A stretch of DNA of 64,000 bases from Pseudomonas laurylsulfativorans. GTDB lineage: Bacteria > Pseudomonadota > Gammaproteobacteria > Pseudomonadales > Pseudomonadaceae. This document shows positions 1 to 8,457 of the stretch, in pieces (the first letter of the stretch is position 1; the number at the start of each line of letters is the position of its first letter). Location of the stretch: NCBI RefSeq assembly GCF_002906155.1, contig NZ_MUJK01000018.1:1-64000 (forward strand), written 5' to 3'. The notes beneath the pieces are model-generated. The model made no database searches. It saw only the letters and a list, made by a program, of their open reading frames with translations, and was not told the origin of the DNA. The position numbers were made by a program, and so were the translations under genes.

Positions 1-1179
1 TGGGCGAAAGCACAGGCGCAGGGCGTAGGGCATGGCTTCGAAATCGCAGGTCAGGCTGCGGTCGCGGGCGGCGCGGATGGTGGTCTTTTTGATCACCACG
101 CGGGGGGTGAAGGCCTTGGGTACGTCGCCGCTGATGGTCAGGACCTGACCCGGGGCCAGGGTGGCGCTGCTGCTGGTGCCGCTGAGGTGGGTCTGGTTGT
201 TGAGGTAGCGTTCGTGGCGCAGGCGCGCGTAGAAAAAGCCGCTTTCGCTTTGCAGGTCTTCGTCGCGCAGGTGGGACTTGCCGAGCACGCGGTAGGGTTC
301 GGCGTAGTGGTAGGCCTCGCCGTAAGTGTTGTCGGCGACGCCACGGGTCGTGGCCACGCCGTGGGTGGTGGGCTCGCCGAGGGTCTGGTCTACCTCGCCG
401 TCGAGGTAGGCGCGGCTGTCGTCGGGGTGATAGGCGCGTACGCTGACCTGCTGCTCCACCACCCGGTGGCGGGTTCTCAGGGCCCAGACGCTGTCCTGCT
501 CGCTGTTGCTGAAGCCCGAGGGCGAGCGCAGCGGCAGTTCGACGTCGAACTGGTAGCAGCGCTGGTCGTCACAGAACTCGACGACATCGAAGGCGAGCTC
601 TTCGTGCTGGAAGCAGCGGTACCAGATGCCGACGTCGGCGAGGATCCGGCTGATGAAAGCCAGGTCGCTTTCCTGGTACTGCATGACTTGCTCGCGCTGC
701 GGGTACTCGCGCTTGAGGTTGAAGCGAAAGTGCCCGGTGTCCAGACCATGGCGGTCGCGCAGAATGCTTTTGACGATGTCCGGTACGGATTGGTGCTGAT
801 AGATCCGCGTTTGCTGGCCGCGATCGAGCAGGGCCAGGCGCGGTTGCAGGGTGACTTCGTAGCGGGCTTCGTCGATTGAGCTGGACAGGCGCTGGCAGGC
901 AGTGATGCGGCCGTACAGGGTGCGCAGCGGCATTATCGGCCTGGGCACTTCCCAGTCGAACACGGGTACGTTGGACGGCGCGTCGTACAGGCTGAACTCG
1001 GCGTATTGGCCGATGAATTTTTCCGCGCCGATGTCGAGGTCGCTGGCGGTGAATTCGATGCGGTAGAGGTAGGGTTGGCTGAGGTACTCATGGCCCTCGA
1101 AGGTGAGGACGTCGAGGTGGGTGTCGAGTTTGTCGATCTTGAGTGTGTGGCGGTTGTGGCCGAAGACGGTGCTGCTCAT
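1..1179 (-). CDS. vgrG: Type VI secretion tip protein VgrG (TssI), C-terminus outside window
   Basis: Reading leftward from the ATG at 1179 the frame stays open to the window edge (393 codons). The N-terminus (MSSTVFGHNRHTLKI) and the following LTFEGHEYLSQPYLYRIEF and IGQYAEFSLYD segments are those of the VgrG gp27-like domain. A Y-HQSVPDIVKSILRD stretch (about residue 135) and YQESDLAFISRILADVGIWY (about 180) are highly characteristic of the family. VgrG forms the trimeric puncturing spike of the type VI secretion system and carries effectors. The OB-fold/gp5 needle and any C-terminal effector domain lie beyond position 1. No other T6SS gene is in the window, so it is either an orphan vgrG island or the edge of one. 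Family certain, effector type unknown. Confidence 0.9.
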   Translation of the reverse strand, partial: MSSTVFGHNRHTLKIDKLDTHLDVLTFEGHEYLSQPYLYRIEFTASDLDIGAEKFIGQYAEFSLYDAPSNVPVFDWEVPRPIMPLRTLYGRITACQRLSSSIDEARYEVTLQPRLALLDRGQQTRIYQHQSVPDIVKSILRDRHGLDTGHFRFNLKREYPQREQVMQYQESDLAFISRILADVGIWYRCFQHEELAFDVVEFCDDQRCYQFDVELPLRSPSGFSNSEQDSVWALRTRHRVVEQQVSVRAYHPDDSRAYLDGEVDQTLGEPTTHGVATTRGVADNTYGEAYHYAEPYRVLGKSHLRDEDLQSESGFFYARLRHERYLNNQTHLSGTSSSATLAPGQVLTISGDVPKAFTPRVVIKKTTIRAARDRSLTCDFEAMPYALRLCFRP

Positions 1180-1370
1180 AATCAGTCCTTCCTGGTCTGA
1201 GGGGGACGTGCAGGAAAGGCTGTGCTTTCACCCGAGTCCTGGGGGGCGGAAGCTTTCACGAGGTTGACCGGGATAAACATCAGGTATTTCTGGCAATCGC
1301 GTAGGACGCTTCCGCATTTTAGAAGTGCATGTCTATGCGCACGGTGATTGCAATGGATGAAGCATCAAAA

Positions 1371-1404
1371 AAATCCCGCTCCGGATACCCGGGGCGGGAT
1401 TTTT
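1371..1404 (-). terminator. Rho-independent terminator of the NDH-2-like gene
   Basis: An AATCCCGC / GCGGGATT stem with a short GC-rich loop is flanked by A-rich sequence on the left (U-run on the minus-strand transcript) and T-run on the right. It sits just downstream of the leftward flavoprotein gene and may also act for rightward transcription. The remainder of 1180-1422 holds no gene that I can support. Confidence 0.75.
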
Positions 1405-1422
1405 CTATTCAGATAACCGGTA

Positions 1423-2625
1423 TCAGGCAATCGGAATCAGCGGATCAGCTGCAGCCCAGGCGGCGTTGCGGTCGGCCGCTGGCGGGTAGATCCATTGGGT
1501 ATTGATCTGGGTTTTCAGCGACTTGGCCTCCTCCTTGACCCGCTTGACCTGACGATCCCAACCCTCGGTGTACACCGCGCCCCAGGCCCCGAGGTCCAGG
1601 CAGGTCACGTACTTCGGCTGGCTGTACGGCGTCGGGTCGACACCGAGGATCTGCGCCGCCACGTTATTGCCGGCGTGACGCCCCAGGACAATCGCGTGCT
1701 GGCAGGTCATCAAGGCGTAGTTGCCGATCTCGTCGCTGGCCGCGTAGGCCACGTCGCCGGTGGCATAAATGTCTTCCTGACCGATGACTTTCAAGTGTGC
1801 GTCGACATGCAGACGCCCCAGGTGATCACGTTCGGCGGGAATCTGCTCGGTCAGGGAGCTGGCGCGAACGCCGGTGGTCCAGACCACGGTTTTTGCATCG
1901 ATGCGCGCCCCGTCGGACAGGGTGACGCCGTCGGTATCGACCGACACAACCGAAGCCTTCAAGTGCCATTTCACACCGGTCGCCACGCTGGCCTCGACGA
2001 TCGATTCAGCGATTTCCTCACCCATCGAGCCGCCCACTTTATCGCCGCGGTCCACGATGATCACATTGATGTCGGCACGGTCACCGAGGATGGCCCGCAA
2101 GCGGGTCGGCATTTCAGTCGCCGTTTCGATCCCGGTGAAACCGCCACCGGCCACCACCACCGTGTTGCGCGCCTTGTTTTCGGGCTGGCTGGCCAGCGCC
2201 TTGAGGTGGTTCTCCAGGCGCACGGCCTGCTCGATCTGATCGACGTCGAAGGCATGTTCGGCCACCCCCGGCGTGTTCGGCGAAGCCAGGCGACTGCCGG
2301 TGGCCAGAACAAGTTTGTCGTAGCTGCAGACCTGTTGTGCACCTGCGGCATCGACATAGCCCACCTGTTTTTGCCCGACGTTGATGGTCTGCGCCGCGCC
2401 CTTGATGAACTTGACCCCTACAGCATCAAACAGATCGCCAATCGGCGCGGCCAGTTGATGGGCATTCGGTTCGTAGAAGCGCGGACGCACACGCAGTTCG
2501 GCCTGAGGCGCCAGCACGGTCACTTCAACATCGTTGTGGCCGTGAATGTCGAACAGGCGCGTGGCACTCAATGCGGTCCACATGCCACCGAAACCTGCGC
2601 CGATCACCAGAATGTGCTGTTTCAT
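1423..2625 (-). CDS. NDH-2-like FAD/NAD(P)-dependent oxidoreductase
   Basis: A 400-residue pyridine nucleotide-disulfide oxidoreductase of the type II NADH dehydrogenase family. The N-terminal dinucleotide-binding motif ILVIGAGFGGMW (residues 5-16) binds FAD; a second motif VVVAGGGFTGIETA (about 157-170) is the NAD(P)H-binding Rossmann fold; a late IYATGDVAY (about 290) is the conserved FAD-contact ATG-D motif. Such enzymes pass electrons from NAD(P)H to quinones without pumping protons. The protein lacks an obvious C-terminal membrane anchor, so the physiological acceptor is open. It is divergent from an Rrf2 regulator at 2935, which suggests redox-responsive control. Start at the ATG preceding KQHILVIG; the terminator at 1371 ends the unit. 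Confidence 0.85.
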   Translation of the reverse strand: MKQHILVIGAGFGGMWTALSATRLFDIHGHNDVEVTVLAPQAELRVRPRFYEPNAHQLAAPIGDLFDAVGVKFIKGAAQTINVGQKQVGYVDAAGAQQVCSYDKLVLATGSRLASPNTPGVAEHAFDVDQIEQAVRLENHLKALASQPENKARNTVVVAGGGFTGIETATEMPTRLRAILGDRADINVIIVDRGDKVGGSMGEEIAESIVEASVATGVKWHLKASVVSVDTDGVTLSDGARIDAKTVVWTTGVRASSLTEQIPAERDHLGRLHVDAHLKVIGQEDIYATGDVAYAASDEIGNYALMTCQHAIVLGRHAGNNVAAQILGVDPTPYSQPKYVTCLDLGAWGAVYTEGWDRQVKRVKEEAKSLKTQINTQWIYPPAADRNAAWAAADPLIPIA

Positions 2626-2878
2626 TTTTAACTCCAGGGGATAAACAAGTGTTGTGAGTCACGCTCATAGGGAGCGGGCATGAGGTCAGTATTTTTCGAG
2701 AATTGCTGACCGATGCCGCTCGAACAACTACGACTGTATTGATCCAAGTTAAATCCTGCAACCCGTTTTTTTCGATGGCAGCCATCGAAAGTGCCGACAC
2801 CTCGCCAGAAAAGCCTCAAGAACGCGAATAACAAGGACTTTTCAAGCTGAAAAAGAAAATTCTTGGCGCGACGATTCG

Positions 2879-2907
2879 TTGCCTGGCTGGCTTTCGGCTG
2901 CTAGAAT
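2879..2907 (+). promoter_or_regulatory. Sigma-70-type promoter of the Rrf2 gene
   Basis: TTGCCT and TAGAAT separated by exactly 17 bases, ending 27 bases before the chosen start at 2935. The rest of the 2626-2934 intergenic region is AT-richer than its neighbours and is shared with the divergent flavoprotein gene; no further element is certain. Confidence 0.55.
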
Positions 2908-2934
2908 TGGCGACTAATCATGTCGGAGATTTGT

Positions 2935-3495
2935 ATGTCTCTTTACAGCGCGGGTGTCGAATACGGCATCCACTGCCTGCTTTTTCTCGTAGGCAATGGC
3001 GGCGATTCGCGCGAGGCGAGCGTGCGCGACCTTGCCGAACTGCAAGGTGTTCCCCTGGACTATCTGGCGAAAATCTTCACCAAACTGGCCAAAGGCAAAC
3101 TGGTGGTCGCCACCGAGGGTATGCGCGGGGGCTTCAAGCTGGCCCGGCCCGCTGACGAAATCACTTTGCTGGATATCGTCAACGCCATCGACGGCCGCAA
3201 GTCGATCTTCGATTGCCGGGAGATTCGTGGCCGTTGCGCCGTGTTTGACGGCGACCCGCCGGAATGGACAATGGAGGGTCTGTGCGCGGTCCATGGCGCG
3301 ATGATGGTTGCGCAAAAACGCATGGAAGAAGCCCTCGCCCAACAAACCATCCTGGACATCGCCAGGAAATTCGGGCGCAAGGCTCCACCGGAATTTGGCG
3401 TCAAAGTGGAAAGCTGGATGAACGAGCGTCGCGAACGCAAAAGTGCCGCCCTGTCGAGCGAGCAAATCATCCAGACGACCAACCTTTCAGACTGA
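2935..3495 (+). CDS. Rrf2 family transcriptional regulator
   Basis: A 186-residue Rrf2-type regulator. The start MSLYSAGVEYGIHCLL is the usual family N-terminus, and a GGAG ribosome-binding site lies 6-7 bases before the ATG at 2935; the in-frame ATG at 2920 lacks one. The winged helix-turn-helix covers roughly residues 10-70 (VRDLAELQGVPLDYLAKIF, then GGFKLARP). Three cysteines, C94, C101 and C117, are spaced as in Rrf2 proteins that hold an Fe-S cluster or sense redox stress (IscR, NsrR, RsrR groups). Divergent from the flavoprotein at 2625 and therefore likely to control it and itself; the actual ligand cannot be told from sequence. Confidence 0.88.
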   Translation: MSLYSAGVEYGIHCLLFLVGNGGDSREASVRDLAELQGVPLDYLAKIFTKLAKGKLVVATEGMRGGFKLARPADEITLLDIVNAIDGRKSIFDCREIRGRCAVFDGDPPEWTMEGLCAVHGAMMVAQKRMEEALAQQTILDIARKFGRKAPPEFGVKVESWMNERRERKSAALSSEQIIQTTNLSD

Positions 3496-3510
3496 CTCAC
3501 ACAAAAAAAA

Positions 3511-3540
3511 CCGGATGCACACCAGGCATCCGGTTTTTCT
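3511..3540. terminator. Bidirectional Rho-independent terminator
   Basis: CCGGATGC / GCATCCGG stem with A-run on the left and T-run on the right, lying between two convergent genes (Rrf2 gene to 3495 and lipoprotein gene from 3588). It can serve both. Confidence 0.8.
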
Positions 3541-3587
3541 CGACTCAGGCGAAAAGCGGTCGGCGACCGACTTTCTCTCTCCCGTGT

Positions 3588-3923
3588 TTACAAGCAGTCA
3601 CGCACAACCTTGCGCAGGTCGCCGGACTTAGCCCAAGGCGGCCCCTGATACAGCGAAATCTGGCTGCCATCCTTGTATTTCACGATATCCAGCACTTCGT
3701 CGGCCGTGATCACGCTGGGCGCGGTGATCCGGTATCCATTGGATATCGAAATCTGGGTCGTATTCGAGACTTCATTTTGCCAGGCAGGCAGTACACACGC
3801 TGCATACTCTTTCGGCGTCTTCGTGCTGTGCTTGCTGACATTCGGCTCGCCCGGTACCAGCGACGCCGGCAACGAACACCCGGCCAGCAATGCCAGCGCG
3901 ACTCCCCCCATCAACATCCGCAT
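3588..3923 (-). CDS. Small putative lipoprotein, function unknown
   Basis: A 111-residue protein beginning MRMLMGGVALALLAGCSLP: a short signal peptide with the lipobox LLAGC, so it is predicted to be lipidated at Cys16 and placed in the envelope. The mature part contains YAACVLPAWQN and ends in VRDCL, giving two cysteines that could form a disulfide; GYRITAPSVITADEVLDIV reads like a compact beta-rich domain. I do not recognise a named family. Monocistronic between a convergent terminator and a 286-base gap (3924-4210) in which I see no gene. Confidence 0.6.
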   Translation of the reverse strand: MRMLMGGVALALLAGCSLPASLVPGEPNVSKHSTKTPKEYAACVLPAWQNEVSNTTQISISNGYRITAPSVITADEVLDIVKYKDGSQISLYQGPPWAKSGDLRKVVRDCL

Positions 3924-4210
3924 GCTGCTTCCTTAAATTCGAAAAAGAAAATGTAGCTCGCCGCTGTCCGCACAGCCATCCCAATGCTTGGGCGACAGTC
4001 ATTGATATCGCTTTCGCCGGTAAGTTCCTTGCATGCGGTAATTTGATATCACCCTGCCCGTGAAAAAAACCGGCACTTGAGTAGAACAGCGTATTTTCAC
4101 GTTCGCTTTCTATTTTCCGACCAAAGGAAATCCCGCTGATTCAGACGAACACAACATCCGGTGCGGTAAACGGGTCTAAAATTCCGGAGTGCAGTATTCA
4201 GGAGGTCATC

Positions 4211-4450
4211 ATGTGGCTTAACGAATCGGAACAGGAACTTCGGCGTGATCTACAAGGGCTCGCGTCAGATTTGCGCTGGTCGGCAGTGGAGCTTTTGCGC
4301 ATCGAGCAGCAACTGCGCCTGCTCGGGAACGAAATCGACGCGCAAGCCGTTCAAAAACTGTGTGCTTTGTTTCAGGGTGATGAAGAAAAACTGTCCGGCT
4401 ATGCCGAGGAAGTGAAAGCCAAGGTCATTAGCCGCAACAAGGCTAAATAG
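4211..4450 (+). CDS. Small alpha-helical protein, function unknown
   Basis: 79 residues, highly charged and without membrane segments: heptad-like leucines in LRRDLQGLASDLRWSAVELLRIEQQLRLL suggest a coiled coil. A strong Shine-Dalgarno (AGGAGG, 5 bases before the ATG) supports translation. It lies 13 bases upstream of the OsmE-like lipoprotein gene and is probably cotranscribed with it. No family recognised. Confidence 0.6.
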   Translation: MWLNESEQELRRDLQGLASDLRWSAVELLRIEQQLRLLGNEIDAQAVQKLCALFQGDEEKLSGYAEEVKAKVISRNKAK

Positions 4451-4463
4451 CGGGAGCGCTGCC

Positions 4464-4814
4464 ATGAACAGGCCTCTATTCACGCTGGTCGTCGCACTGA
4501 CCGCGTTGGCAGGCTGCAGCACCAACTCGATCTACCAGGACCAGCCGCTGGTTGCGAAAGTCGATACCGGCATGACGCAGGAGCAAGTTCGGCAAATTGG
4601 CGGCCAGCCCCTGGCAGTCAGTGATCGCACCGTCGAACCCGGTACGTGCTTTGACTACAAACTGACTCATGCCGACCATCAGCAGCCATACAACGTCAGT
4701 TTCGATGGCCGTGGCATGGTCGACCACAAGAGCTTCATGACCTGCGCGGAATGGAGTCATACGCAGCTAAAGGCCCGGGAACCCTCTCGCCCCAGCGGAG
4801 GCGGCGGTTACTAG
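4464..4814 (+). CDS. osmE: OsmE-like outer membrane lipoprotein (SmpA/OmlA fold)
   Basis: 116 residues. A signal peptide ends in the lipobox ALAGC (Cys18). The mature part has the BamE/SmpA-like signature VDTGMTQEQVRQIGGQP followed by a conserved GTCFDYKL and a late F-TCAEW, the pattern of osmotically inducible lipoprotein OsmE. OsmE homologues are induced by osmotic or stationary-phase stress; their exact envelope role is unclear. The C-terminus ends in a glycine-rich tail. The gene follows a small helical protein gene by 13 bases and is followed by a REPIN. Confidence 0.75.
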   Translation: MNRPLFTLVVALTALAGCSTNSIYQDQPLVAKVDTGMTQEQVRQIGGQPLAVSDRTVEPGTCFDYKLTHADHQQPYNVSFDGRGMVDHKSFMTCAEWSHTQLKAREPSRPSGGGGY

Positions 4815-4829
4815 CGCCCTTGAGGATTT

Positions 4830-4930
4830 TGTAGGAGCGAGCGTGCTCGCGATGGGCTCAAGCGCGCCGGGGGTTAACCAGGCAACACGCGTTATCGTTC
4901 ACGACCATCGCGAGCGAGCTCGCTCCTACA
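4830..4930. repeat. REPIN (paired REP palindromes, TGTAGGAGCGAGC class)
   Basis: Two inverted REP sequences (GTAGGAGCGAGCGTGCTCGCGA and its inverted partner ending CGCTCCTACA) enclose a roughly 50-base spacer. This is the typical non-autonomous REP doublet of P. fluorescens mobilised by RAYT transposases. It lies between osmE and the convergent small gene at 4938. Confidence 0.85.
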
Positions 4931-4937
4931 GGGGGCT

Positions 4938-5138
4938 TCATTTTGTTTGATCGCCGCCCGCAGGCCTGGCAGCACGCGCCCTGTAGCCGGGCAGCGAAGC
5001 GGCAAATGCCAGCGCTTCTTCCCGACTGGCAAACGAGCCAAGCCGATCACCCTGGGTGCATACCCGCCAGGGGCCGTTGTTCACGCTGAGTACGTCATAA
5101 CCATTCATGTGCATCTTGTTCAACATCGGAACGCTCAT
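4938..5138 (-). CDS. Small DUF2188-like protein
   Basis: 66 residues. The ATG at 5138 is preceded by AGGAGGTGACT, an ideal ribosome-binding site; a GTG two codons upstream lies inside that site and is not used. The core GPWRVCTQGDRLGSFASREEALAFAASL resembles the W-V-x(n)-F-S-x-EEA pattern of DUF2188-type small proteins, which are of unknown function. Not clearly in an operon; convergent with osmE across a REPIN. Confidence 0.6.
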   Translation of the reverse strand: MSVPMLNKMHMNGYDVLSVNNGPWRVCTQGDRLGSFASREEALAFAASLPGYRARAARPAGGDQTK

Positions 5139-5255
5139 AGTCACCTCCTCTCGGGCAGTGATCTCAGGTTGACTTGCCTACCTTACACCCACCCTTCTCC
5201 AAAATACCGACCAGACGTCGCCATGGAAATTCCCGAAATCGTCTGCACTTTGGCC

Positions 5256-5954
5256 CTAGCTCTTGGTCAACGCCGTCGCTGCCCTGTCGATCAATGCCGC
5301 CACTTCGGCGGGCATCGACGCCAGTGATGCATGGCTGGCGTTCAAGGTCAGAATCTCCCGGGCATTGAGTCGCGCGGCCATCCATTGCTGGTTTTGCGGC
5401 GCGATCATCCGGTCTGCGGTCGAAATCTGATACCACGATGGCTTTTTCTTCCAGGCCACCGTGCCAATGGTGTCAGCGAAGGTACTGGCCAGCGGCGCTT
5501 TCTGGGTGAGCCCCATGACCAACCCTTCGGTCGCCGGCAGATCCTGGCAGAAGCTTTCGTGATAGAGCTCAGGCTTGACCCACAGGTAACCGTCGCTGTC
5601 GGGAGCCAGGTTGGCCGCCGCTGCAGGCAGATTACGTTGTGTGATGCCACCGGGGCTTTCACCAGCGTCTGGTGCGAAGGCGGCGATGTACACCAGGCCC
5701 ACCACATTCGGCTGGTCGCCGGCTTCGGTAATCACCGCACCACCATAGGAATGCCCCACCAGCAGTACCGGCCCCGGTACCTGGGCGACCATCTTGCGCG
5801 TGCGCTCGGCATCCTCGGCCAGGGACGTCAACGGCAACTCGACGGCACGAATGTGCGTATCACCGCGGCTAAGCAGTTTGACGATGACCTTGTTCCAGTG
5901 GGCAGCGCCGCCCCAAAAACCATGGACCAGCACGATCGTGGGTTTGTCACTCAT
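5256..5954 (-). CDS. Alpha/beta hydrolase downstream of benD
   Basis: A 232-residue alpha/beta-hydrolase. TIVLVHGFWGGAAHW supplies the HG oxyanion-hole strand, VLLVGHSYGGAVI the nucleophile elbow (G-H-S-Y-G), and a late NASHASLASMP the catalytic histidine. The acid is probably the Asp in STADRMIAP. It belongs to the small esterase/C-C hydrolase-like group rather than the PcaD enol-lactone hydrolases. GGAG lies 8 bases before the ATG at 5954 (better than the ATG at 5960). It begins 45 bases after benD on the same strand and could be the last gene of the ben operon, so an aromatic ester or amide is a reasonable, unproven substrate. Confidence 0.75.
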   Translation of the reverse strand: MSDKPTIVLVHGFWGGAAHWNKVIVKLLSRGDTHIRAVELPLTSLAEDAERTRKMVAQVPGPVLLVGHSYGGAVITEAGDQPNVVGLVYIAAFAPDAGESPGGITQRNLPAAAANLAPDSDGYLWVKPELYHESFCQDLPATEGLVMGLTQKAPLASTFADTIGTVAWKKKPSWYQISTADRMIAPQNQQWMAARLNAREILTLNASHASLASMPAEVAALIDRAATALTKS

Positions 5955-5999
5955 CACCATGACTCCGTTGATTGCGGATGGGGTTGCCTGTCGCTCGCG

Positions 6000-6773
6000 T
6001 CAGCCCTGATCGCCGCCGCCCACGGGCATGACCATACCGGTGATATAGGACGCATCGTCGCTGGCCAGAAACAGAATAGCCCCCGCCTGCTCATCCAGCG
6101 TGCCGTAGCGTTTCATCAAACTGCTGTCGAGAGTCTGGTCGACGATCTGCTGGTACCAGAGTTTTTCCTGCTCGCTCTGCTCGGCACCGTTGCGGGGTAT
6201 GCGTCGCGGTGGTGCTTCGGTGCCACCAGGCGCGGTGGCATTGACCCGCACGCCACGACCGGCGGTTTCGAACGCCAGACAGGCGGTCAAGGCATTCACC
6301 CCGCCTTTTGCCGCGCCGTAGGGCACGCGGTTGAGACTGCGGGTGGCGATGGAAGAGACGTTGACGATCGCTCCGCTGCCCTGCTCCAGCATGAACGGCA
6401 GCGCGGCATGGCAACACCACAAGGTCGGGAACAGCGAACGGCGAACCTCGGCCTCGATTTGCGACGCTTCATAGTGCTCGAACGGCTTGGCCCAGATCGT
6501 CCCGCCGACGTTGTTGATCAACACGTCGAGGCGACCGAAGCGCTCGACGGCGGTTTGCATCACCCGGCTGCATTCTTCGTATTGCTCAAGGTCGGCGGTC
6601 AGGGCCAGTACCTGACAGGTCGAGGCCAGTTGCTGCTGGACTTCGAACACCAGGTCGGAACGATCCACCAGGATCAGCTTCGCCCCTTCGGCGGCCATGC
6701 GCTCGGCCATCCGCTGGCCGATGCCTTGGGCTGCGCCGGTGATCAGCGCGACTTTTTCGTGAAATCTGTTCAT
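6000..6773 (-). CDS. benD: Benzoate cis-diol dehydrogenase BenD
   Basis: A 257-residue short-chain dehydrogenase that oxidises and decarboxylates 1,6-dihydroxycyclohexa-2,4-diene-1-carboxylate to catechol with NAD+. Visible features are the TGAAQGIG cofactor loop, the NNVGG motif after strand 4, the catalytic Ser in VNVSSIATR and the Y-x3-K pair in VPYGAAKGG. The family-specific CCHAALPFMLEQG and GGTEAPPRRIPRN segments match BenD/XylL. GAGG five to six bases before the ATG at 6773 decides the start. Fourth gene of benABCD, but separated from benC by a REPIN (171 bases). Confidence 0.93.
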   Translation of the reverse strand: MNRFHEKVALITGAAQGIGQRMAERMAAEGAKLILVDRSDLVFEVQQQLASTCQVLALTADLEQYEECSRVMQTAVERFGRLDVLINNVGGTIWAKPFEHYEASQIEAEVRRSLFPTLWCCHAALPFMLEQGSGAIVNVSSIATRSLNRVPYGAAKGGVNALTACLAFETAGRGVRVNATAPGGTEAPPRRIPRNGAEQSEQEKLWYQQIVDQTLDSSLMKRYGTLDEQAGAILFLASDDASYITGMVMPVGGGDQG

Positions 6774-6819
6774 GTGTACCTCATCGGTCAATGACGATGC
6801 ATCGGTCGAAACACAATCC

Positions 6820-6919
6820 TGTAGGAGCGAGCCTGCTCGCGATGGTCGTAAACGAAAACGCGTATTTACTGGCTAAACGCGGAGTTCTCTAGTCCATCGC
6901 GAGCAGGCTCGCTCCTACA
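6820..6919. repeat. REPIN between benC and benD
   Basis: Inverted pair of TGTAGGAGCGAGCCTGCTCGCGATGG palindromes with a short spacer. It interrupts the otherwise tight benABC-benD arrangement and would form a long hairpin in the polycistronic mRNA, possibly affecting relative expression of benD. Confidence 0.85.
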
Positions 6920-6944
6920 TTGGGTCGTGGTAATCAGGGTCGAC

Positions 6945-7958
6945 TCAAGCCGCGCTCGCGGCGAATTTCTCAAAGTAGAAGTTCGCAGGTGCGATGCCCT
7001 GTTCGCGGATGAACTGACTGACCGCCTCGACCATCGGCGGCGGGCCGCACAGGTAGACGTCGACGTCGCCATCGTTCAGATGCTTTGGCTCGATGTGCTG
7101 GGTCACATAGCCCTTGAGCGGGTGCTGGCTCTCGGGGCTGGCGACGCAGGCGCTGAAGGTGAAGTTGGGGATGCGCGCGGCAAAGGCTTCCAGTCGGTCG
7201 AGTTCCACCAGGTCGAAATCGTGGGTCACGCCATAGATCAGATGCAGCGGGTGATCGCTGCCCTGCTCGGCGATTTTCTCCAGCATCGCGGTGAACGGCG
7301 CCAGCCCGGTGCCACCGGCCAGCAACAACAGCGGCCGACGGATGTCGCGCAGGTAGAAACTGCCCAAGGGGCCTGCCAGCCTCATACTGTCGCCGGCCTT
7401 GGCCATGCCGGTGAGGAAGCTGCTCATCAAGCCGCCAGGCACGTTGCGGATCAGGAAACTGACCTCGCCGTCGCGCTGCAACGAGCTGAACGAGTACGCG
7501 CGGGTCTGCTCACTGCCGGGAATCCCCAGGTTCACGTACTGCCCCGGCAGGAACGCCAGTTTGCTCAAGGCCTCGCCCTTGATCGACAGCGCGATGGTGC
7601 TGTCGGACAGTTGGCGTACGGCGCTGATGGTGGCGTCGTAGCTGGCCTGACGGGTGCGGCAGACCTCTGAAGACGTCGGCACCCGCACCACGCAATCGCT
7701 TAGGGCGCGCATCTGGCAGGTCAGGACAAAACCCTGTGCGGCCTCATCAGGGCTGAGGGCGTCTTCGATGTACTCCTCGCCCAGATCGTATTGCCCGGCT
7801 TCGGCGAAGCACTTGCAAGTGCCGCAGGCGCCGTCGCGGCAGTCCAGCGGGATGTTGATGCCCTGGCGGTACGCGGCATCGGCCACGGTTTCGCCCACAT
7901 TGGCATCAATGAACCGGGTGACGCCGTCTTCAAAATTGAACGCAATGGAATGGGTCAT
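6945..7958 (-). CDS. benC: Benzoate 1,2-dioxygenase reductase component BenC
   Basis: 337 residues. An N-terminal plant-type [2Fe-2S] ferredoxin domain has ligands C40, C45, C48 (CRDGACGTC) and C81. It is followed by an FAD-binding domain (RAYSFSS, about residue 155) and an NADH-binding domain (LLLAGGTGLAPF and a C-terminal CGPPPMVEAV). It transfers electrons from NADH to the BenAB oxygenase. Start at the ATG 8 bases after GAGG; 10 bases downstream of benB on the same strand. Confidence 0.95.
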   Translation of the reverse strand: MTHSIAFNFEDGVTRFIDANVGETVADAAYRQGINIPLDCRDGACGTCKCFAEAGQYDLGEEYIEDALSPDEAAQGFVLTCQMRALSDCVVRVPTSSEVCRTRQASYDATISAVRQLSDSTIALSIKGEALSKLAFLPGQYVNLGIPGSEQTRAYSFSSLQRDGEVSFLIRNVPGGLMSSFLTGMAKAGDSMRLAGPLGSFYLRDIRRPLLLLAGGTGLAPFTAMLEKIAEQGSDHPLHLIYGVTHDFDLVELDRLEAFAARIPNFTFSACVASPESQHPLKGYVTQHIEPKHLNDGDVDVYLCGPPPMVEAVSQFIREQGIAPANFYFEKFAASAA

Positions 7959-7968
7959 GACGGCCGCC

Positions 7969-8457
7969 TCACAAGTGGTAAACATCGATGACCTGGCGAA
8001 CGTAGTCGTTCTTCAGAATCACTTTCTTGGCCTTGATGAGCGGGTTTTCGCCACGCACGTCGAGGGTGTAGAAACTGCTGCCGAAATAGCTGTCGACGGT
8101 CTTGTAGCGAAAGCTCAGGGTGTGCCAGTTGAAGCGCACCTTGCACAGTCCGTCGGCCTGTTCGAGCAGCTCGATGTTGCTGATGTTGTGGGAGGTACGG
8201 GTGTCCGGCACGCTGGCGCTGGAACGCTCGGTCTTGATGCGGAAGACGCGGTCTTCAAGGCCGGTGCGATTGCCGTACCAGATCAGCGAGATTTCCCGCT
8301 GCGGGTCTTCGGTCAATTCGTCGTTGTCGTCCCAGGACGGCATCCAGAACGTCGCGTCCGGGGCGTAAAGCTCCAGCCACTCGTCCCACTGCCGGTCATC
8401 GAGGTAACGAGCTTCGCGGTAGAGGAAATCGCGAACGGTATCAAAGGAAACGTTCAT
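7969..8457 (-). CDS. benB: Benzoate 1,2-dioxygenase small subunit BenB
   Basis: 162 residues, beta subunit of the ring-hydroxylating oxygenase. It has the family's NTF2-like fold with typical segments FLYREARYLDDRQWDEWLELY and DVRGENPLIKAKKVILKNDY. The ATG at 8457 overlaps the TGA of benA (ATGA), implying translational coupling that would keep alpha and beta subunits equimolar. The same frame is open much further upstream, inside benA, but that extension is not protein-like. Confidence 0.94.
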   Translation of the reverse strand: MNVSFDTVRDFLYREARYLDDRQWDEWLELYAPDATFWMPSWDDNDELTEDPQREISLIWYGNRTGLEDRVFRIKTERSSASVPDTRTSHNISNIELLEQADGLCKVRFNWHTLSFRYKTVDSYFGSSFYTLDVRGENPLIKAKKVILKNDYVRQVIDVYHL

